A stretch of DNA of 64,000 nt from Methanobacteriota archaeon. Its GTDB lineage: Archaea > Halobacteriota > Methanosarcinia > Methanosarcinales > Methanosarcinaceae. The DNA lies in assembly GCA_016841625.1 (NCBI GenBank), contig JAENYU010000013.1:1-64000 (forward strand). Reading direction: 5' to 3'. Positions 1 through 9,022 of the stretch are shown here, in pieces (positions within the stretch are counted from its first letter, which is position 1; the number at the start of each line of letters is the position of its first letter). A program made the position numbers and the translations under genes. The notes below the pieces were generated by a model. The model was given only the letters and a program-made list of their open reading frames with translations. It was not told the DNA's origin and made no database searches.

Positions 1-131
1 TCTAAAATTAGGAAGGCTCGATTTTGCATTACCCACTTGAAAAGACGAAGAGCCAAAAAGAAGATTAGATTAAATGGAAATCTCAATTTGAATACTCCGG
101 CAGTGAGGAGACTGATTTTGATATAAAGAAT

Positions 132-1733
132 TCATAAATTGTTAATCATGTCAGCATATCTGGCTTCAAATTCTTCATCTTCATCAATAAAATGTGCTTC
201 AGCAAGAGCATCCAGAGCTTTATCATCATAACCTACCTTTTCATATATCTTAGACAAATTGTAATATGCTTTGGATGTTTTTTTAATAGTATTGGCTTTT
301 TCAAAGGAATCCATAGCCTTTGTTCTGTCACCAAGTAATATGGATATTTCGCCTTTATAAATCCATGAATCGACGATATTTGGTCTTAGTTTTATTACCA
401 TATCATAGGTTTTTAATGCGGTTGCATTTAATTTTTTTGATGCACATATTTTTCCAAAATGTTGTATTAGAGTCCATACTTCAATAACAACGTATTCCAT
501 ATTTTGTTTTGAAGCTGTTATTCCTATACCCTGTAATGAAAATAACCCCTCTTGGATTGTTGCCTCTACTTGATTATTAATGTTATCTTTATCCAATATG
601 GCTTTAATCAGATGTTCAATAACCGTAATTATTTCCATTGAAGAATAGTAATCACGGTGATTTATTGCCAATTGGCCCATTCTTTCAAAGTGGTTGAAAA
701 TATTTTTGTATATTTTCTTTATTAGATAATGTTGATATTCTTTGAAGTTCGTTGCACCAACTGATATTTTCGTATAGTCTACATCTTTAGGTGCATATTT
801 GCAATATTCTAAAGTATCAAAATTTTCTTCTTTAATTAAAGTAACTATTTTATCTTCGAGTGTTTTTAGTGCTTTCGTAGATGTTTCATAATCATATCTT
901 ATCAAAGACCCACGAATTATATCTACTAATGGCAAAAGGGGATCTTCATCTTTTTTACCATAGTTGGTGATACCTAATAGATAACTCAACATGGCTATAT
1001 TATACTTAATATGGGTTATTATTTTAGACCTAGATGGTTCTAACAAAATTTTGTACCCAGTAGATTTAACAAGATATTCTGCAAGATTTTCAGATGTAAT
1101 GTTTTCAGATAGTATTTCAATGATATTCAATGGGTTCAACAAATTCATTGTACGTTTTATGTAGATAATAAGTGCAAAAAATGCAAAACAAGCAAGGAAA
1201 AAAGTGCTCCAAATATACATTTGAATATCGAAACTGTGAGTGGTTTCAACAAATGAAATAGATACAATATTGCCAATTGTATAAACGTGCTCTGACAAAG
1301 TCAAATTAATTATTTCATCCTTAAGACCATCTTTTATAATTTTTAATATCAAAGTACTGTAAAGCATGCCGCCTAAATAAATAAGTATTAACACGTAAAA
1401 GTCAGGGTTTTTCTTAAAATTTGTAAATATCTCTGTAACTCGTGGTGAAAAAGAATTGGCACTTTGTTGGACAGCAACCAAGCTTAATGTTATAACAATC
1501 CCAAAAATAGCCGCTTCGCTTTGAATTAATGCACTAATCATATAACGTGCGCTGTTTCCATCAGAAAACATTAATTGAGTATAAGATGTAATAACGGTGA
1601 GTAAAATACATACACTTGTTAAAAGAAAGTAGATACTAATCTTAGTATAAAATGTGCTGTTTAAAGGTGTTTTATTTTTATTATGGTTTACCTTTTTGAT
1701 TGAATACCTACTAAAGCAGGATTTTAAGTTCAT
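132..1733 (-). CDS. Membrane protein, DUF2254-like N-terminus with C-terminal TPRs
   Basis: A 533-residue protein with four hydrophobic segments at about residues 32-52, 70-90, 111-131 and 172-192, a long soluble middle, and TPR-like helices at about 430-525 (motifs such as YYNLSKIYEKVGYDDKALDAL). The segment around residues 80-100 (ITLSLVAVQQSANSFSPRV) resembles DUF2254 membrane proteins, whose function is not known. The cytoplasmic C-terminus probably binds another protein through its TPRs; this is inference. The ATG at 1733 follows an AT-rich leader without a strong ribosome site. The gene is AT-rich compared with argF and purD, and it lies just beyond tRNA-Leu and a detached tRNA 3' end, which would fit transferred DNA extending off the left edge of the window. 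Confidence 0.75.
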   Translation of the reverse strand: MNLKSCFSRYSIKKVNHNKNKTPLNSTFYTKISIYFLLTSVCILLTVITSYTQLMFSDGNSARYMISALIQSEAAIFGIVITLSLVAVQQSANSFSPRVTEIFTNFKKNPDFYVLILIYLGGMLYSTLILKIIKDGLKDEIINLTLSEHVYTIGNIVSISFVETTHSFDIQMYIWSTFFLACFAFFALIIYIKRTMNLLNPLNIIEILSENITSENLAEYLVKSTGYKILLEPSRSKIITHIKYNIAMLSYLLGITNYGKKDEDPLLPLVDIIRGSLIRYDYETSTKALKTLEDKIVTLIKEENFDTLEYCKYAPKDVDYTKISVGATNFKEYQHYLIKKIYKNIFNHFERMGQLAINHRDYYSSMEIITVIEHLIKAILDKDNINNQVEATIQEGLFSLQGIGITASKQNMEYVVIEVWTLIQHFGKICASKKLNATALKTYDMVIKLRPNIVDSWIYKGEISILLGDRTKAMDSFEKANTIKKTSKAYYNLSKIYEKVGYDDKALDALAEAHFIDEDEEFEARYADMINNL

Positions 1734-1891
1734 ATAATCTCTTTTAAAAAAGGAACAATGCTATATAAAATTCTGCTATGTGTTTAAAGATATTGATATT
1801 ATTAAAGATAATTATTTTTAAATTAGTGGTATATTTAAATTAAATTAACAAAGTTCCGTTTTTTCGAATTACCTATATCCCCAAAATTTAA

Positions 1892-1927
1892 TGCGAGGGG
1901 TATGATTCGAACCCACAAACTCCATAA
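1892..1927 (-). repeat. Detached copy of the tRNA-Leu 3' end
   Basis: This stretch repeats, with a few changes, the T-arm and acceptor 3' strand of the intact tRNA-Leu at 1998-2082, in the same orientation. The shared part runs from the 3' terminus through the T-loop (GATTCGAACCCAC on the plus strand) and then stops matching. Such tRNA 3' copies are typical of att sites left by integrases. With only about 100 bp between the copies, this is either a relic of a deleted element or the proximal end of a larger island to the left. Confidence 0.6.
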
Positions 1928-1997
1928 AATGCAAATGAATCAGAACAATTGAGAATAAAGTAACTAAACGAAAATTAATCAATTAAAAAAAGTTTGA

Positions 1998-2082
1998 TGC
2001 GAGGGATGGGATTCGAACCCACGAACTCCTACAAGACTAGGCCCTGAACCTAGCGCCTTTGACCTGGCTGGGCAACCCTCGC
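1998..2082 (-). tRNA. tRNA-Leu (anticodon CAG)
   Basis: The reverse strand folds as a class II tRNA of 85 nt. It has a GCGAGGG acceptor stem closed by CCCTCGC and discriminator A, an anticodon stem CTAGG/CCTAG around loop TTCAGGG (anticodon CAG), a long variable arm, and T-loop TTCGAAT. The 3' CCA is not encoded. A partial copy of its 3' end lies just downstream. Confidence 0.95.
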
Positions 2083-2272
2083 ATAATGTAAGTGTTGTTG
2101 CCTCCCCATAGAGGGATTCATTATTCTTATACTTTATCCTTGAATTCCCTTCCGGAGTACCGAAAGTTTGATACCTGGATTGAATTTTTCGCTTTTCGGA
2201 TAATAATATTTGACTGTGAGCCCGGATTGTAGATTGTGAGGGTTAAAAATCCTGTGGAATTACTTCAAATTG

Positions 2273-2304
2273 AAATATCGAAATATCGAAATATCGAAAT
2301 ATTG
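2273..2304. repeat. 8-bp tandem repeat AAATATCG x4
   Basis: Three exact copies of AAATATCG and one AAATATTG lie immediately downstream of the argF terminator hairpin. Confidence 0.85.
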
Positions 2305-2306
2305 AA

Positions 2307-2336
2307 AAATTGATGAAATTTTCATTTCATCAATTT
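2307..2336 (-). terminator. Hairpin at the argF stop codon
   Basis: A perfect 13-bp stem (2307-2319 with 2324-2336) and 4-nt loop begins at the argF stop codon. In the direction of argF transcription it is followed by a short T run. The form is that of a transcription terminator or 3'-end stabilising hairpin for the purD-argF unit. Confidence 0.7.
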
Positions 2337-3247
2337 CAGGCCAGGCCCATCAATTTTAAGACGATCGCCTTGTGGGCATGCAGGCGGTTTTCTGCTTCGT
2401 CAAAGGCTGCGGAGTGCGGGCCATCCAGGACTTCGTCGGTGATCTCCTCACCTCTGTGGGCAGGGAGGCAGTGTTCGACCATCACATTGGGTTTTGCAAG
2501 GGCTAGCAGCTCATTATTTACCTGGTAACCCTCGAAGGCCTTGAAACGCTTTTCTTTTTCTTCTTCATCTCCCATGGAGACCCAGACATCGGTGTAGATG
2601 ACATCGGCATTCTTTACGGCTTCCTTCGGGTCATTGCTGATTGTGATCTTGCCTCCGAGGGCTTTTGCCTTTTCGATGAATTCGGTGGAGGGTTCATACT
2701 CTTTCGGGCAGGCTGCTGTAAACTCCATCCCCACAAGGGCACAGCCAAGCATGGCGGAGTTGCAGACGTTGTTTCCGTCTCCGACCCAGGCGAATTTCAG
2801 GCCTTCGAGTTTACCCTTGTATTCCTGGATGGTCATGAAGTCCGCAATGATCTGGCAGGGGTGTTCGCGGTCCGAAAGGGCGTTGATCACGGGCACACTT
2901 GCGGAGGCTGCAAGTCTTGCCACGGTCTCGTGGCTGTAGACCCGGGCGATAATCCCGTGCACGTAGCGCGAAAGGGTGCGGGCAGTGTCTTCAATTGTCT
3001 CGCCTCTTCCGATCTGGATGTCCCTGGGGTTCAGGTAGAGGGCATGCCCCCCAAGGTCCGTCATCCCGACCTCAAAAGAGACCCGGGTCCTGGTAGAGGA
3101 TTTTTCGAAGATCATGGCAAGGCTTTTGTTTTTCAGAAGCTCTGTTACCTTGCCGGCTTTCCGCTTTTCCTTGAGATCTATGGCAATCTCAATGAGCTCA
3201 AGAATTTCTCCACGGGACAGGTCAGCTATGGAAAGAAAATCTTTCAT
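2336..3247 (-). CDS. argF: Ornithine carbamoyltransferase
   Basis: Transfers the carbamoyl group from carbamoyl phosphate to ornithine to give citrulline in arginine synthesis; cytoplasmic. The 303-residue protein has the carbamoyl-phosphate loop STRTR near residue 50, the HPCQ motif (within [12 protein letters not shown]) and the HCLPAHRG motif near the C-terminus, all expected for OTCase and not for aspartate carbamoyltransferase. The length is normal. I take the ATG at 3247 as start because the longer frame would begin at a TTG three codons upstream. It follows purD by about 70 bp on the same strand, so the two are probably cotranscribed. The arginine pathway reappears at the right end of the window (carAB, argG). 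Confidence 0.95.
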   Translation of the reverse strand: MKDFLSIADLSRGEILELIEIAIDLKEKRKAGKVTELLKNKSLAMIFEKSSTRTRVSFEVGMTDLGGHALYLNPRDIQIGRGETIEDTARTLSRYVHGIIARVYSHETVARLAASASVPVINALSDREHPCQIIADFMTIQEYKGKLEGLKFAWVGDGNNVCNSAMLGCALVGMEFTAACPKEYEPSTEFIEKAKALGGKITISNDPKEAVKNADVIYTDVWVSMGDEEEKEKRFKAFEGYQVNNELLALAKPNVMVEHCLPAHRGEEITDEVLDGPHSAAFDEAENRLHAHKAIVLKLMGLA

Positions 3248-3318
3248 CGTTATCAACTCACTCTTTTATCGACTCACTCTTCTTTACAGGTTCGTTTCAT
3301 CGAGGCTGTTCATGCGCC

Positions 3319-4629
3319 TTATGCGCCTCTCAGCTCTTTCATGTGTTCGATCCTCTTCTGGATAAGGGCGGCTGTGCCGATGTCTTTCCGGAAGAAGATT
3401 TTACCCTGGATGTTTTCAAGTGCGTTCTGGGCGATTTTTTCGGCTTCTTCAATCGTGTCCGCGCGTCCTACGACCGCGATTGAGCGGGAGCCTGTGGTGT
3501 AAACCTTTCCTTCCTTTTCATAGACGCTGGCGTAGTAGACGGATGCCTCTCCCATGTTCCCGACGACCACTTCGCTATCTTTTTCCGGGTTGTCCGGGTA
3601 GCCTGCAGGGACTGCATACTTACAGACAGTGGCTTTCCTGCTGAATTTCACAGGAAGTTCGGAAAGGGTCCCGTTCACCACTGCGGACATGATGTCCACG
3701 AAGTCGGTTTCTATCAGGGGGATTACGTTCATGGCTTCGGGGTCTCCGAAACGGGCATTGAACTCCACGACCTTGGGCCCGTTTTTCGTGAGGATAAACT
3801 GCCCGTACAGGACACCCTGGTAAGCTGCACCTGTTTCTTCGGAAATCGCCTTTACGGTGGCTTCCATGATCTGTTTTGCTTTTTCAAGGTCTTCCGGGAG
3901 CATGAAGGGCAGGATTTCCCCTGCTTCCGTGTAGGAGCCCATGCCTCCGGTATTGGGCCCGAGGTCGCCTTCATAAATCCGCTTGTGGTCCTGCACAGCC
4001 GGGAAGAAAGCCAGGTTTTTTCCGTCAATGAAGGCCTGCAGGGTGAACTCTTCTCCTATGAAGCGCTCTTCGATTACCACGGGTCCTTTTTCAAGGAGTT
4101 CGGTGGTATAGGCTTTTGCTGCTTCCAGGTCCGGGAGCTGGTCTCCCATTACCTTGACGCCTTTGCCTCCGGTGAGTCCCGAAGGCTTGACTGCAACGTC
4201 TCCGAGTTCTTCAATGAAATCTCTGGCAGGTCCTGCTTCCGCTTCCGTGAAGACTTCGTAAGCAGGGCAGCCCTCGATTCCGTATTTTTTCATGAAATTC
4301 CGGGTCCAGGCTTTGTCAAACTCGATAATTGCACAGGCTTTCCTGGGTCCGACAACGGGAATCCCGGCTTCCCACAGGGCATCCGCAGCGCCTGCAGCCA
4401 GCGGGGCTTCGGGACCCACAAATGCCATTTCTATTTTTTTTGCTCTGGCGTATTCAACGAGCCTTTCAACCTCTGTTTCCTTTTCCAGCAGGAAATCTTC
4501 ACAGAGGGCGGCAATTCCGGGGTTTTTCTTTGCCATTACAGCATAAAGGGCAGGGTCACGCTTGCTTTTTTTAATTCCTTGGGCAATTGCGTGTTCTCTT
4601 CCACCGCCACCGATAAGCAAAATATTCAT
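3319..4629 (-). CDS. purD: Phosphoribosylamine--glycine ligase
   Basis: Catalyses ATP-dependent joining of 5-phosphoribosylamine and glycine to GAR, the second step of purine synthesis. The 436-residue product starts with [17 protein letters not shown], typical of PurD, carries the ATP-grasp glycine loop ([11 protein letters not shown], about residues 152-162) and the metal-binding segment [13 protein letters not shown]. The length matches the family. The ATG at 4629 is preceded by AAGGAGAAT on the coding strand. It is the first gene of a probable purD-argF unit, with a long repeat-bearing intergenic region upstream. Confidence 0.95.
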   Translation of the reverse strand: MNILLIGGGGREHAIAQGIKKSKRDPALYAVMAKKNPGIAALCEDFLLEKETEVERLVEYARAKKIEMAFVGPEAPLAAGAADALWEAGIPVVGPRKACAIIEFDKAWTRNFMKKYGIEGCPAYEVFTEAEAGPARDFIEELGDVAVKPSGLTGGKGVKVMGDQLPDLEAAKAYTTELLEKGPVVIEERFIGEEFTLQAFIDGKNLAFFPAVQDHKRIYEGDLGPNTGGMGSYTEAGEILPFMLPEDLEKAKQIMEATVKAISEETGAAYQGVLYGQFILTKNGPKVVEFNARFGDPEAMNVIPLIETDFVDIMSAVVNGTLSELPVKFSRKATVCKYAVPAGYPDNPEKDSEVVVGNMGEASVYYASVYEKEGKVYTTGSRSIAVVGRADTIEEAEKIAQNALENIQGKIFFRKDIGTAALIQKRIEHMKELRGA

Positions 4630-5266
4630 CTCTATTCTCCTTGATTTGAAAAAAAATTATTCCATTCGTCTGAAATTTGTTTCTAATATATAATGTGTAA
4701 AAGGTAAAATATAGAAAAACAATTGATCAATTTTAGGTTTGATAGCTTACGGGTTTCTGATCATTGCTTTGCTACAGTCAGGGTTTATAATCGTTAATTG
4801 CCTTTGGGGATATTTGTAAACAAAAGTTTTCAATATTATTTCAGCGAACGATGGTTTTCAATTAAATGTATACTAAGGAATTCCTAATTTTCTATCTCTT
4901 CTAATAAATATCTTCTCATTGTAGGGGCCTTATTTTTTATAAAAATCCCTAAGGTTCACAGGGTTCGTTAACCAAAAAATCCGTGAGAACGATAATTAAA
5001 GAAGGTTTACTAAAAAATCTAATTTTGTACGATGTTTTTGTACGATGTTTTTGTACGATGTTTTTGTACGATGTTTTTGTGTAGTTATGTTTATCAATAA
5101 TTTTGTTATGCAGTATTTTGTTAAGATCTCAAGGGGTTTGCTGTCCGCGCCCGTTGCAATAAACACGAAATGGGGATGTCCCCGGAAGGGGACGAAAGTT
5201 TGATCCCTCTACTTATAAACGACTCCAAGAAAAATGACTCCAATAAATACGATTCCGGAAAACGGT
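4630..5266. other. Intergenic region between purD and pyrE
   Basis: AT-rich, 637 bp, no credible coding frame. It should hold the purD promoter and the pyrE 3' end. The only clear structure is the 13-bp tandem repeat at 5027-5078. Confidence 0.6.
5027..5078. repeat. 13-bp tandem repeat x4
   Basis: Four perfect head-to-tail copies of GTACGATGTTTTT, followed by a degraded fifth. Each copy contains a GTAC core. Confidence 0.95.
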
Positions 5267-5827
5267 TCAGAGCAGGTCACTTGCAGTTACCAGGGGGACG
5301 AGCTCCACGCCAAGTTCTGCGAGGTTTTCTTTTGCTCCTTCTTCCCTGTCCACGACCGTGATCACATATTTTACAAGGGCTTTTGCTTCCAGGACCACCT
5401 TTATGGCGTCCTTGACCGAGCCTCCGCTGGTTGTCACGTCCTCGAGCAGGACGAGCCTGTCTCCGGCTTTGAGCTCTCCTACAAACCTGCCTTTTGTCCC
5501 GTAGTCCTTTACCGTTTTCCGGACAAGGAGCAGGGGAAGTTCTGTTTCCAGGGAAACCGCGGTTGCCAGGGGCACACCTCCGAGTTCCACTCCCGCAACA
5601 CTGTCGATGTCCATGTTCCTGATCAGGAGGGCTGCCTGCTCCGCAATGAGCTTCAGGGTTTTCGGGTCTGTACTTGCCTTTTTGATGTCTATGTAATACT
5701 TGCTTTTCTTTCCCGAGGCAAGTGTAAAATCTCCGTAGCGTACGGCTCCGCAGGTTTTGAGGGCTTCGATAAGTTCCTCTTTTTGCACTTCGAATTCAGT
5801 TCCTGTTTCTGCTTTTGATTCACTCAT
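5267..5827 (-). CDS. pyrE: Orotate phosphoribosyltransferase
   Basis: Converts orotate and PRPP to OMP in pyrimidine synthesis. The 186-residue protein has ASGKKSKYYIDIK (orotate and PRPP contacts) near residue 40, the flexible-loop lysines in VRKTVKDYGTKGRFVG, and the PRPP-binding loop VLLEDVTTSGGS near residue 130. The acidic N-terminal extension of about 15 residues is not conserved in the family. It lies 70 bp downstream of carS on the same strand, so the two probably share a transcript. Confidence 0.93.
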   Translation of the reverse strand: MSESKAETGTEFEVQKEELIEALKTCGAVRYGDFTLASGKKSKYYIDIKKASTDPKTLKLIAEQAALLIRNMDIDSVAGVELGGVPLATAVSLETELPLLLVRKTVKDYGTKGRFVGELKAGDRLVLLEDVTTSGGSVKDAIKVVLEAKALVKYVITVVDREEGAKENLAELGVELVPLVTASDLL

Positions 5828-5897
5828 TGTCTCACCGGTATTTTTATGGACTTGCGCCCGATTGTCCCTGACGGGTCGGCTGTTCCTTTAAGGTATT

Positions 5898-6467
5898 TCA
5901 CCAGGGTTCTTTCTTTACTCCAATCAGGTATCCGATAACGTTTGTCGTAAGGTGGAGCAGAGGGGTCATTACGAGGACGGTTATTATTATACCCAGGGTA
6001 AAATTGCTTACGAACCATTCGGGAGCAGCCAGGTATGTGAAAACCCAGGCTCCGACAACAAAATCCAGCTGGTCCACAAGAGGCAGGGACGCGCCTCTTT
6101 TCAGGCCCATCCTGCGCTTGAAAAAGCTCTTGAACATGTCTCCGAAAAGGGCGCCGGAGGCAAGGGCAAGGACGACTATGAGTGCGCTTGCGTAGTCCGT
6201 GCCGAAGTTGGGCATTTCAATTCCCATAATCTCAAAACCTCTCGAACTCAGCCAGATCTCAATGCACCCTGCAAGAAACCCACAAAATATGCCTGAAAAG
6301 AGCCCTCTGTAAGTCTTCCCGTCCCCTAAAATCCTTCTCCCGTCCTTATACGTCCTGCCTCCGTCAATAGGTTTTCCACCCCCGAAGACGGCTGCGAAGG
6401 GGTTGGGGAGGTAGGCGGGTATCATTAGCCAGAATGCCGTGATTATCAGCTCGATCGTAAGTATCAA
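5898..6467 (-). CDS. carS: CDP-archaeol synthase
   Basis: Integral membrane enzyme (DUF46/CarS family) that activates unsaturated archaeol with CTP to CDP-archaeol, the branch point to archaeal phospholipids. The 189-residue protein has about five hydrophobic segments and the family motifs PNPFAAVFGGGKPIDGG near residue 20 and RRILGDGKTYRG near residue 44. The start appears to be TTG at 6467, since family members begin right at this first helix and no upstream ATG fits. pyrE follows downstream on the same strand. Confidence 0.92.
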   Translation of the reverse strand: MILTIELIITAFWLMIPAYLPNPFAAVFGGGKPIDGGRTYKDGRRILGDGKTYRGLFSGIFCGFLAGCIEIWLSSRGFEIMGIEMPNFGTDYASALIVVLALASGALFGDMFKSFFKRRMGLKRGASLPLVDQLDFVVGAWVFTYLAAPEWFVSNFTLGIIITVLVMTPLLHLTTNVIGYLIGVKKEPW

Positions 6468-6531
6468 CTCGCTGTTTTATTCTAAGTCTTAGTTTTTTGA
6501 GTGCTAGTTTTCCGAATATTAATTTCCAGGA

Positions 6532-6651
6532 GTTAATGTTCTGCTTGTTAATGTTCTGCTTGTTAATGTTCTGCTTGTTGATGTTCTGCTTGTTAATGTT
6601 CTGCTTGTTAATGTCCTGCTTGTTGATGTTCTGATTGTTAATGTCCTGATT
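6532..6651. repeat. 15-bp tandem repeat x8
   Basis: Eight near-identical copies of GTTAATGTTCTGCTT, with changes mainly at two positions. They lie in the divergent region between carS and the ccmF genes. The length is a multiple of three, so a reading frame stays open through it (NKQNI repeats on the minus strand), but that frame overlaps carS and I do not regard it as a gene. Confidence 0.95.
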
Positions 6652-6933
6652 GTAAGTACTAAGTATTATACTATGAAGTATTCTTAGCTCCCTTCCAGTT
6701 CCCTTTCGGGGGGCGGGAGATTCCCTTCCTTCCATACCCTTATCCTTTTTATTTTTTTGTGTGTATCAGGAGTGGGCAGGAAAGACATTTCAATGTGCAG
6801 GCTTTCTCAATATGGAAAATGCTTTCAACTTTTTCAGGTATGTTTAAATAATTGGTTGATTAAGTATTATTCCGATTTAATAGTCTTTATTTTATTGAAT
6901 TGTTATTTTAATCCGCTTTTTTCAGGCTTTTCC

Positions 6934-7935
6934 ATGAAAAAAATCGATGAAATTCTCACAGTTCGCAGCGCCATGTTTGCGGCCGTATCGGTTCTGGTGC
7001 TGCTTGTAGCCATAGTCACGATGGGGCTTCTGACCCCTTTTCTCCTGAGGGTTACTTCCGGAGAAGAAATCCTGCTGGAAGCTGCTTATTTTAATGCTCG
7101 GACGGCTCTTCCTACCCTTGTCCTTGTGCTGGTGCTGGCTTTCTGCCTTATGCTCGGGAGCGCGGGCAGGAAAGAAGGGCTTGCAGTTGTGGGGCTCGGG
7201 GTGCTGGGCTCGGTAGTTTCGGCTGTGCTTTCTCCCTTCTCCAGTATGCCGATTAACGTCGCTTTTCCGATCCTTTTAGCTGCTCTTTTTGCGGTAGTGT
7301 ATAAGTTGCTATCTTCCCGGGGCAGCAATTTTTCGGAAAAACTCCGGAGGACTGGTTCCCACATCATCCATCTCGGGGTTGTTTTGCTCTTGGTTGGCAT
7401 CGTGTTCAGCACAAACCTGAACCTGGATGATTCCGCGGTAATCTCCCTGGGAGAAGTGGGCACTTTCGAGTCAATGGGCTACAGCATCCTTATTACAGAC
7501 TTCTCTTCTGGCATGGAAGGGGAACCTTATGGGGGGTACTCTGGCTCTGCTTACGTGAACACGATAGATTTTGATGTGTACAAATGGGGCAGATTCTTTG
7601 AGCACGGGCAGGTCAAATATATAAACGACTTCAAATGGGGACAGTCCTACACTGAAACTTATATCCACAGAGGGCTTCTTGAGGAACTCTTCATCTCCCC
7701 TAAATCCGTGGATACGAATACTCAAACCGTAGACCTCTACGTCCGGAAAGTGCCTTTCATGAACTCTCTCTGGGGCGGGTTTTACATAATGGTCCTTGGA
7801 ATCGTGCTGGTTTTTGTCTCGGATACCCTGTCTTCCGGAAATCGCGCATCCGGAAATGGCACATCCGGAAACGAGACCAGAGTAAAAATGAAAAAAGGTC
7901 AGAAGAAAATAGAGCCTGAAAAGAGGCGGAAATAA
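6934..7935 (+). CDS. Cytochrome c maturation protein, CcmF C-terminal half
   Basis: A 333-residue membrane protein that matches the C-terminal part of CcmF/CycK. It has N-terminal hydrophobic segments, a helix around RRTGSHIIHLGVVLLLVGIVFS (conserved His), an extracytoplasmic domain, and a last helix (FYIMVLGIVLVFVSD). Methanosarcina carry CcmF as two proteins, and this would be the C-terminal one; together the halves attach heme to apocytochrome c outside the membrane. The frame stays open upstream to 6757, but the ATG at 6934 (MKKIDEIL) sits where the family starts. The C-terminus ends in a low-complexity Gly/Ser/Lys tail. The gene for the N-terminal half follows 25 bp downstream. Confidence 0.8.
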   Translation: MKKIDEILTVRSAMFAAVSVLVLLVAIVTMGLLTPFLLRVTSGEEILLEAAYFNARTALPTLVLVLVLAFCLMLGSAGRKEGLAVVGLGVLGSVVSAVLSPFSSMPINVAFPILLAALFAVVYKLLSSRGSNFSEKLRRTGSHIIHLGVVLLLVGIVFSTNLNLDDSAVISLGEVGTFESMGYSILITDFSSGMEGEPYGGYSGSAYVNTIDFDVYKWGRFFEHGQVKYINDFKWGQSYTETYIHRGLLEELFISPKSVDTNTQTVDLYVRKVPFMNSLWGGFYIMVLGIVLVFVSDTLSSGNRASGNGTSGNETRVKMKKGQKKIEPEKRRK

Positions 7936-7960
7936 ACGCAGGCATTTGATGGTGATTTTT

Positions 7961-9022
7961 ATGAATTTCGGAATGATTCTTATCTGGATTGCAGGTGCTT
8001 GCGGGATACTGGCTTTCCTGACTTCTCTCATGTATTGCCTGAGGGAAGACAGGAAGTTCAAAATGCTTTCCGAAAAGCTTGAACTGGTGGGAGGGGCGGG
8101 AATTGTAGCCTCTCTCCTGCTGCTTACCTCTTACCTGCTTAACGTAAAAACGGAATACAGCTATGTTTTCCAGCACTCCAGTTCGGACCTCGTCTGGTAC
8201 TACAGGTTCTCGGCACTCTGGGCAGGACAGGAAGGTTCGTTCTTGCTCTGGACAGGTTTTATTTTCATAATGATGGCGGCTACTCGTTATTCTAAAAGCG
8301 GAAAAGCCCTTCGGGATACGAAGCTTCTAGCCCTCACCAGAACCACAGCGCTTTTTGTGGCCTCGGTTTTCCTGGTCCTTATCATACTGAAAAACCCCTT
8401 CTCGATGTACCAATTTTCGGCTGCCGGGATGCCGGAAATTACTTACTGGAACCCCTTTGCGGAGCCTTTCCTCGTCCCCTACGGGCAGGGTATGAACCCC
8501 CTGCTCCGGAACCCCTGGATGGCTATTCATCCCCCTGTCCTTTTCCTGGGGTATGCTGCTTTTACTCTGCCTTTTGCGGCTGCATTCGCAGGGCTCATCC
8601 TGAGTGATACCAGGTGGCCTGAACTTGCCTCCACCTGGATGCGGGCTGCCTGGCTTTTCCTGACCCTCGGGATTGGTTTTGGAGGCTTCTGGGCATATGA
8701 GGTTCTCGGCTGGGGAGCCTGGTACTGGAGCTGGGACCCCGTGGAAACTTCCTCCTTGATACCCTGGCTGACCGCAACCGCCTACCTGCATGCAAACCTG
8801 AGGTTCCGCCATGGGGAATATGGCTTTTTACTCCCCATGCTCGCAGTGCTTTCTTTTATCCTGGTCATCTTCTCGACTTTCGTAACGAGAAGCGGGCTCT
8901 GGGCATCGGTTCATTCCTGGCAGGATTTTACCTCCGAAGGAATGATAATCGCCCTTTTCCTCCTGGTACTCATTGGTTCGAGTGGAGGCCTTCTGGTCAG
9001 AAAATATTTCAGCGAGGAATAA
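7961..9022 (+). CDS. Cytochrome c maturation protein, CcmF N-terminal half (WWD domain)
   Basis: A 353-residue polytopic protein with the CcmF heme-handling signatures: NPLLRNPWMAIHPP (about residues 179-192), the tryptophan-rich WWD motif GFWAYEVLGWGAWYWSWDP (about 242-260) and TRSGLWASVHSW (about 309-320). Several histidines (H190, H318) are in the positions used as heme ligands in CcmF. I chose the ATG at 7961 because GGTGA lies just upstream; a TTG/ATG pair at 7946-7949 is possible. It is in one operon with the C-terminal half but placed after it, the reverse of the order in full-length CcmF. Methanogens with cytochromes need this for multiheme c-type cytochromes. Confidence 0.88.
   Translation: MNFGMILIWIAGACGILAFLTSLMYCLREDRKFKMLSEKLELVGGAGIVASLLLLTSYLLNVKTEYSYVFQHSSSDLVWYYRFSALWAGQEGSFLLWTGFIFIMMAATRYSKSGKALRDTKLLALTRTTALFVASVFLVLIILKNPFSMYQFSAAGMPEITYWNPFAEPFLVPYGQGMNPLLRNPWMAIHPPVLFLGYAAFTLPFAAAFAGLILSDTRWPELASTWMRAAWLFLTLGIGFGGFWAYEVLGWGAWYWSWDPVETSSLIPWLTATAYLHANLRFRHGEYGFLLPMLAVLSFILVIFSTFVTRSGLWASVHSWQDFTSEGMIIALFLLVLIGSSGGLLVRKYFSEE

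Noticed and set aside
6364-6735. Minus-strand frame with NKQNI repeats
   Set aside because: It overlaps carS in another frame and owes its openness to the 15-bp tandem repeat.
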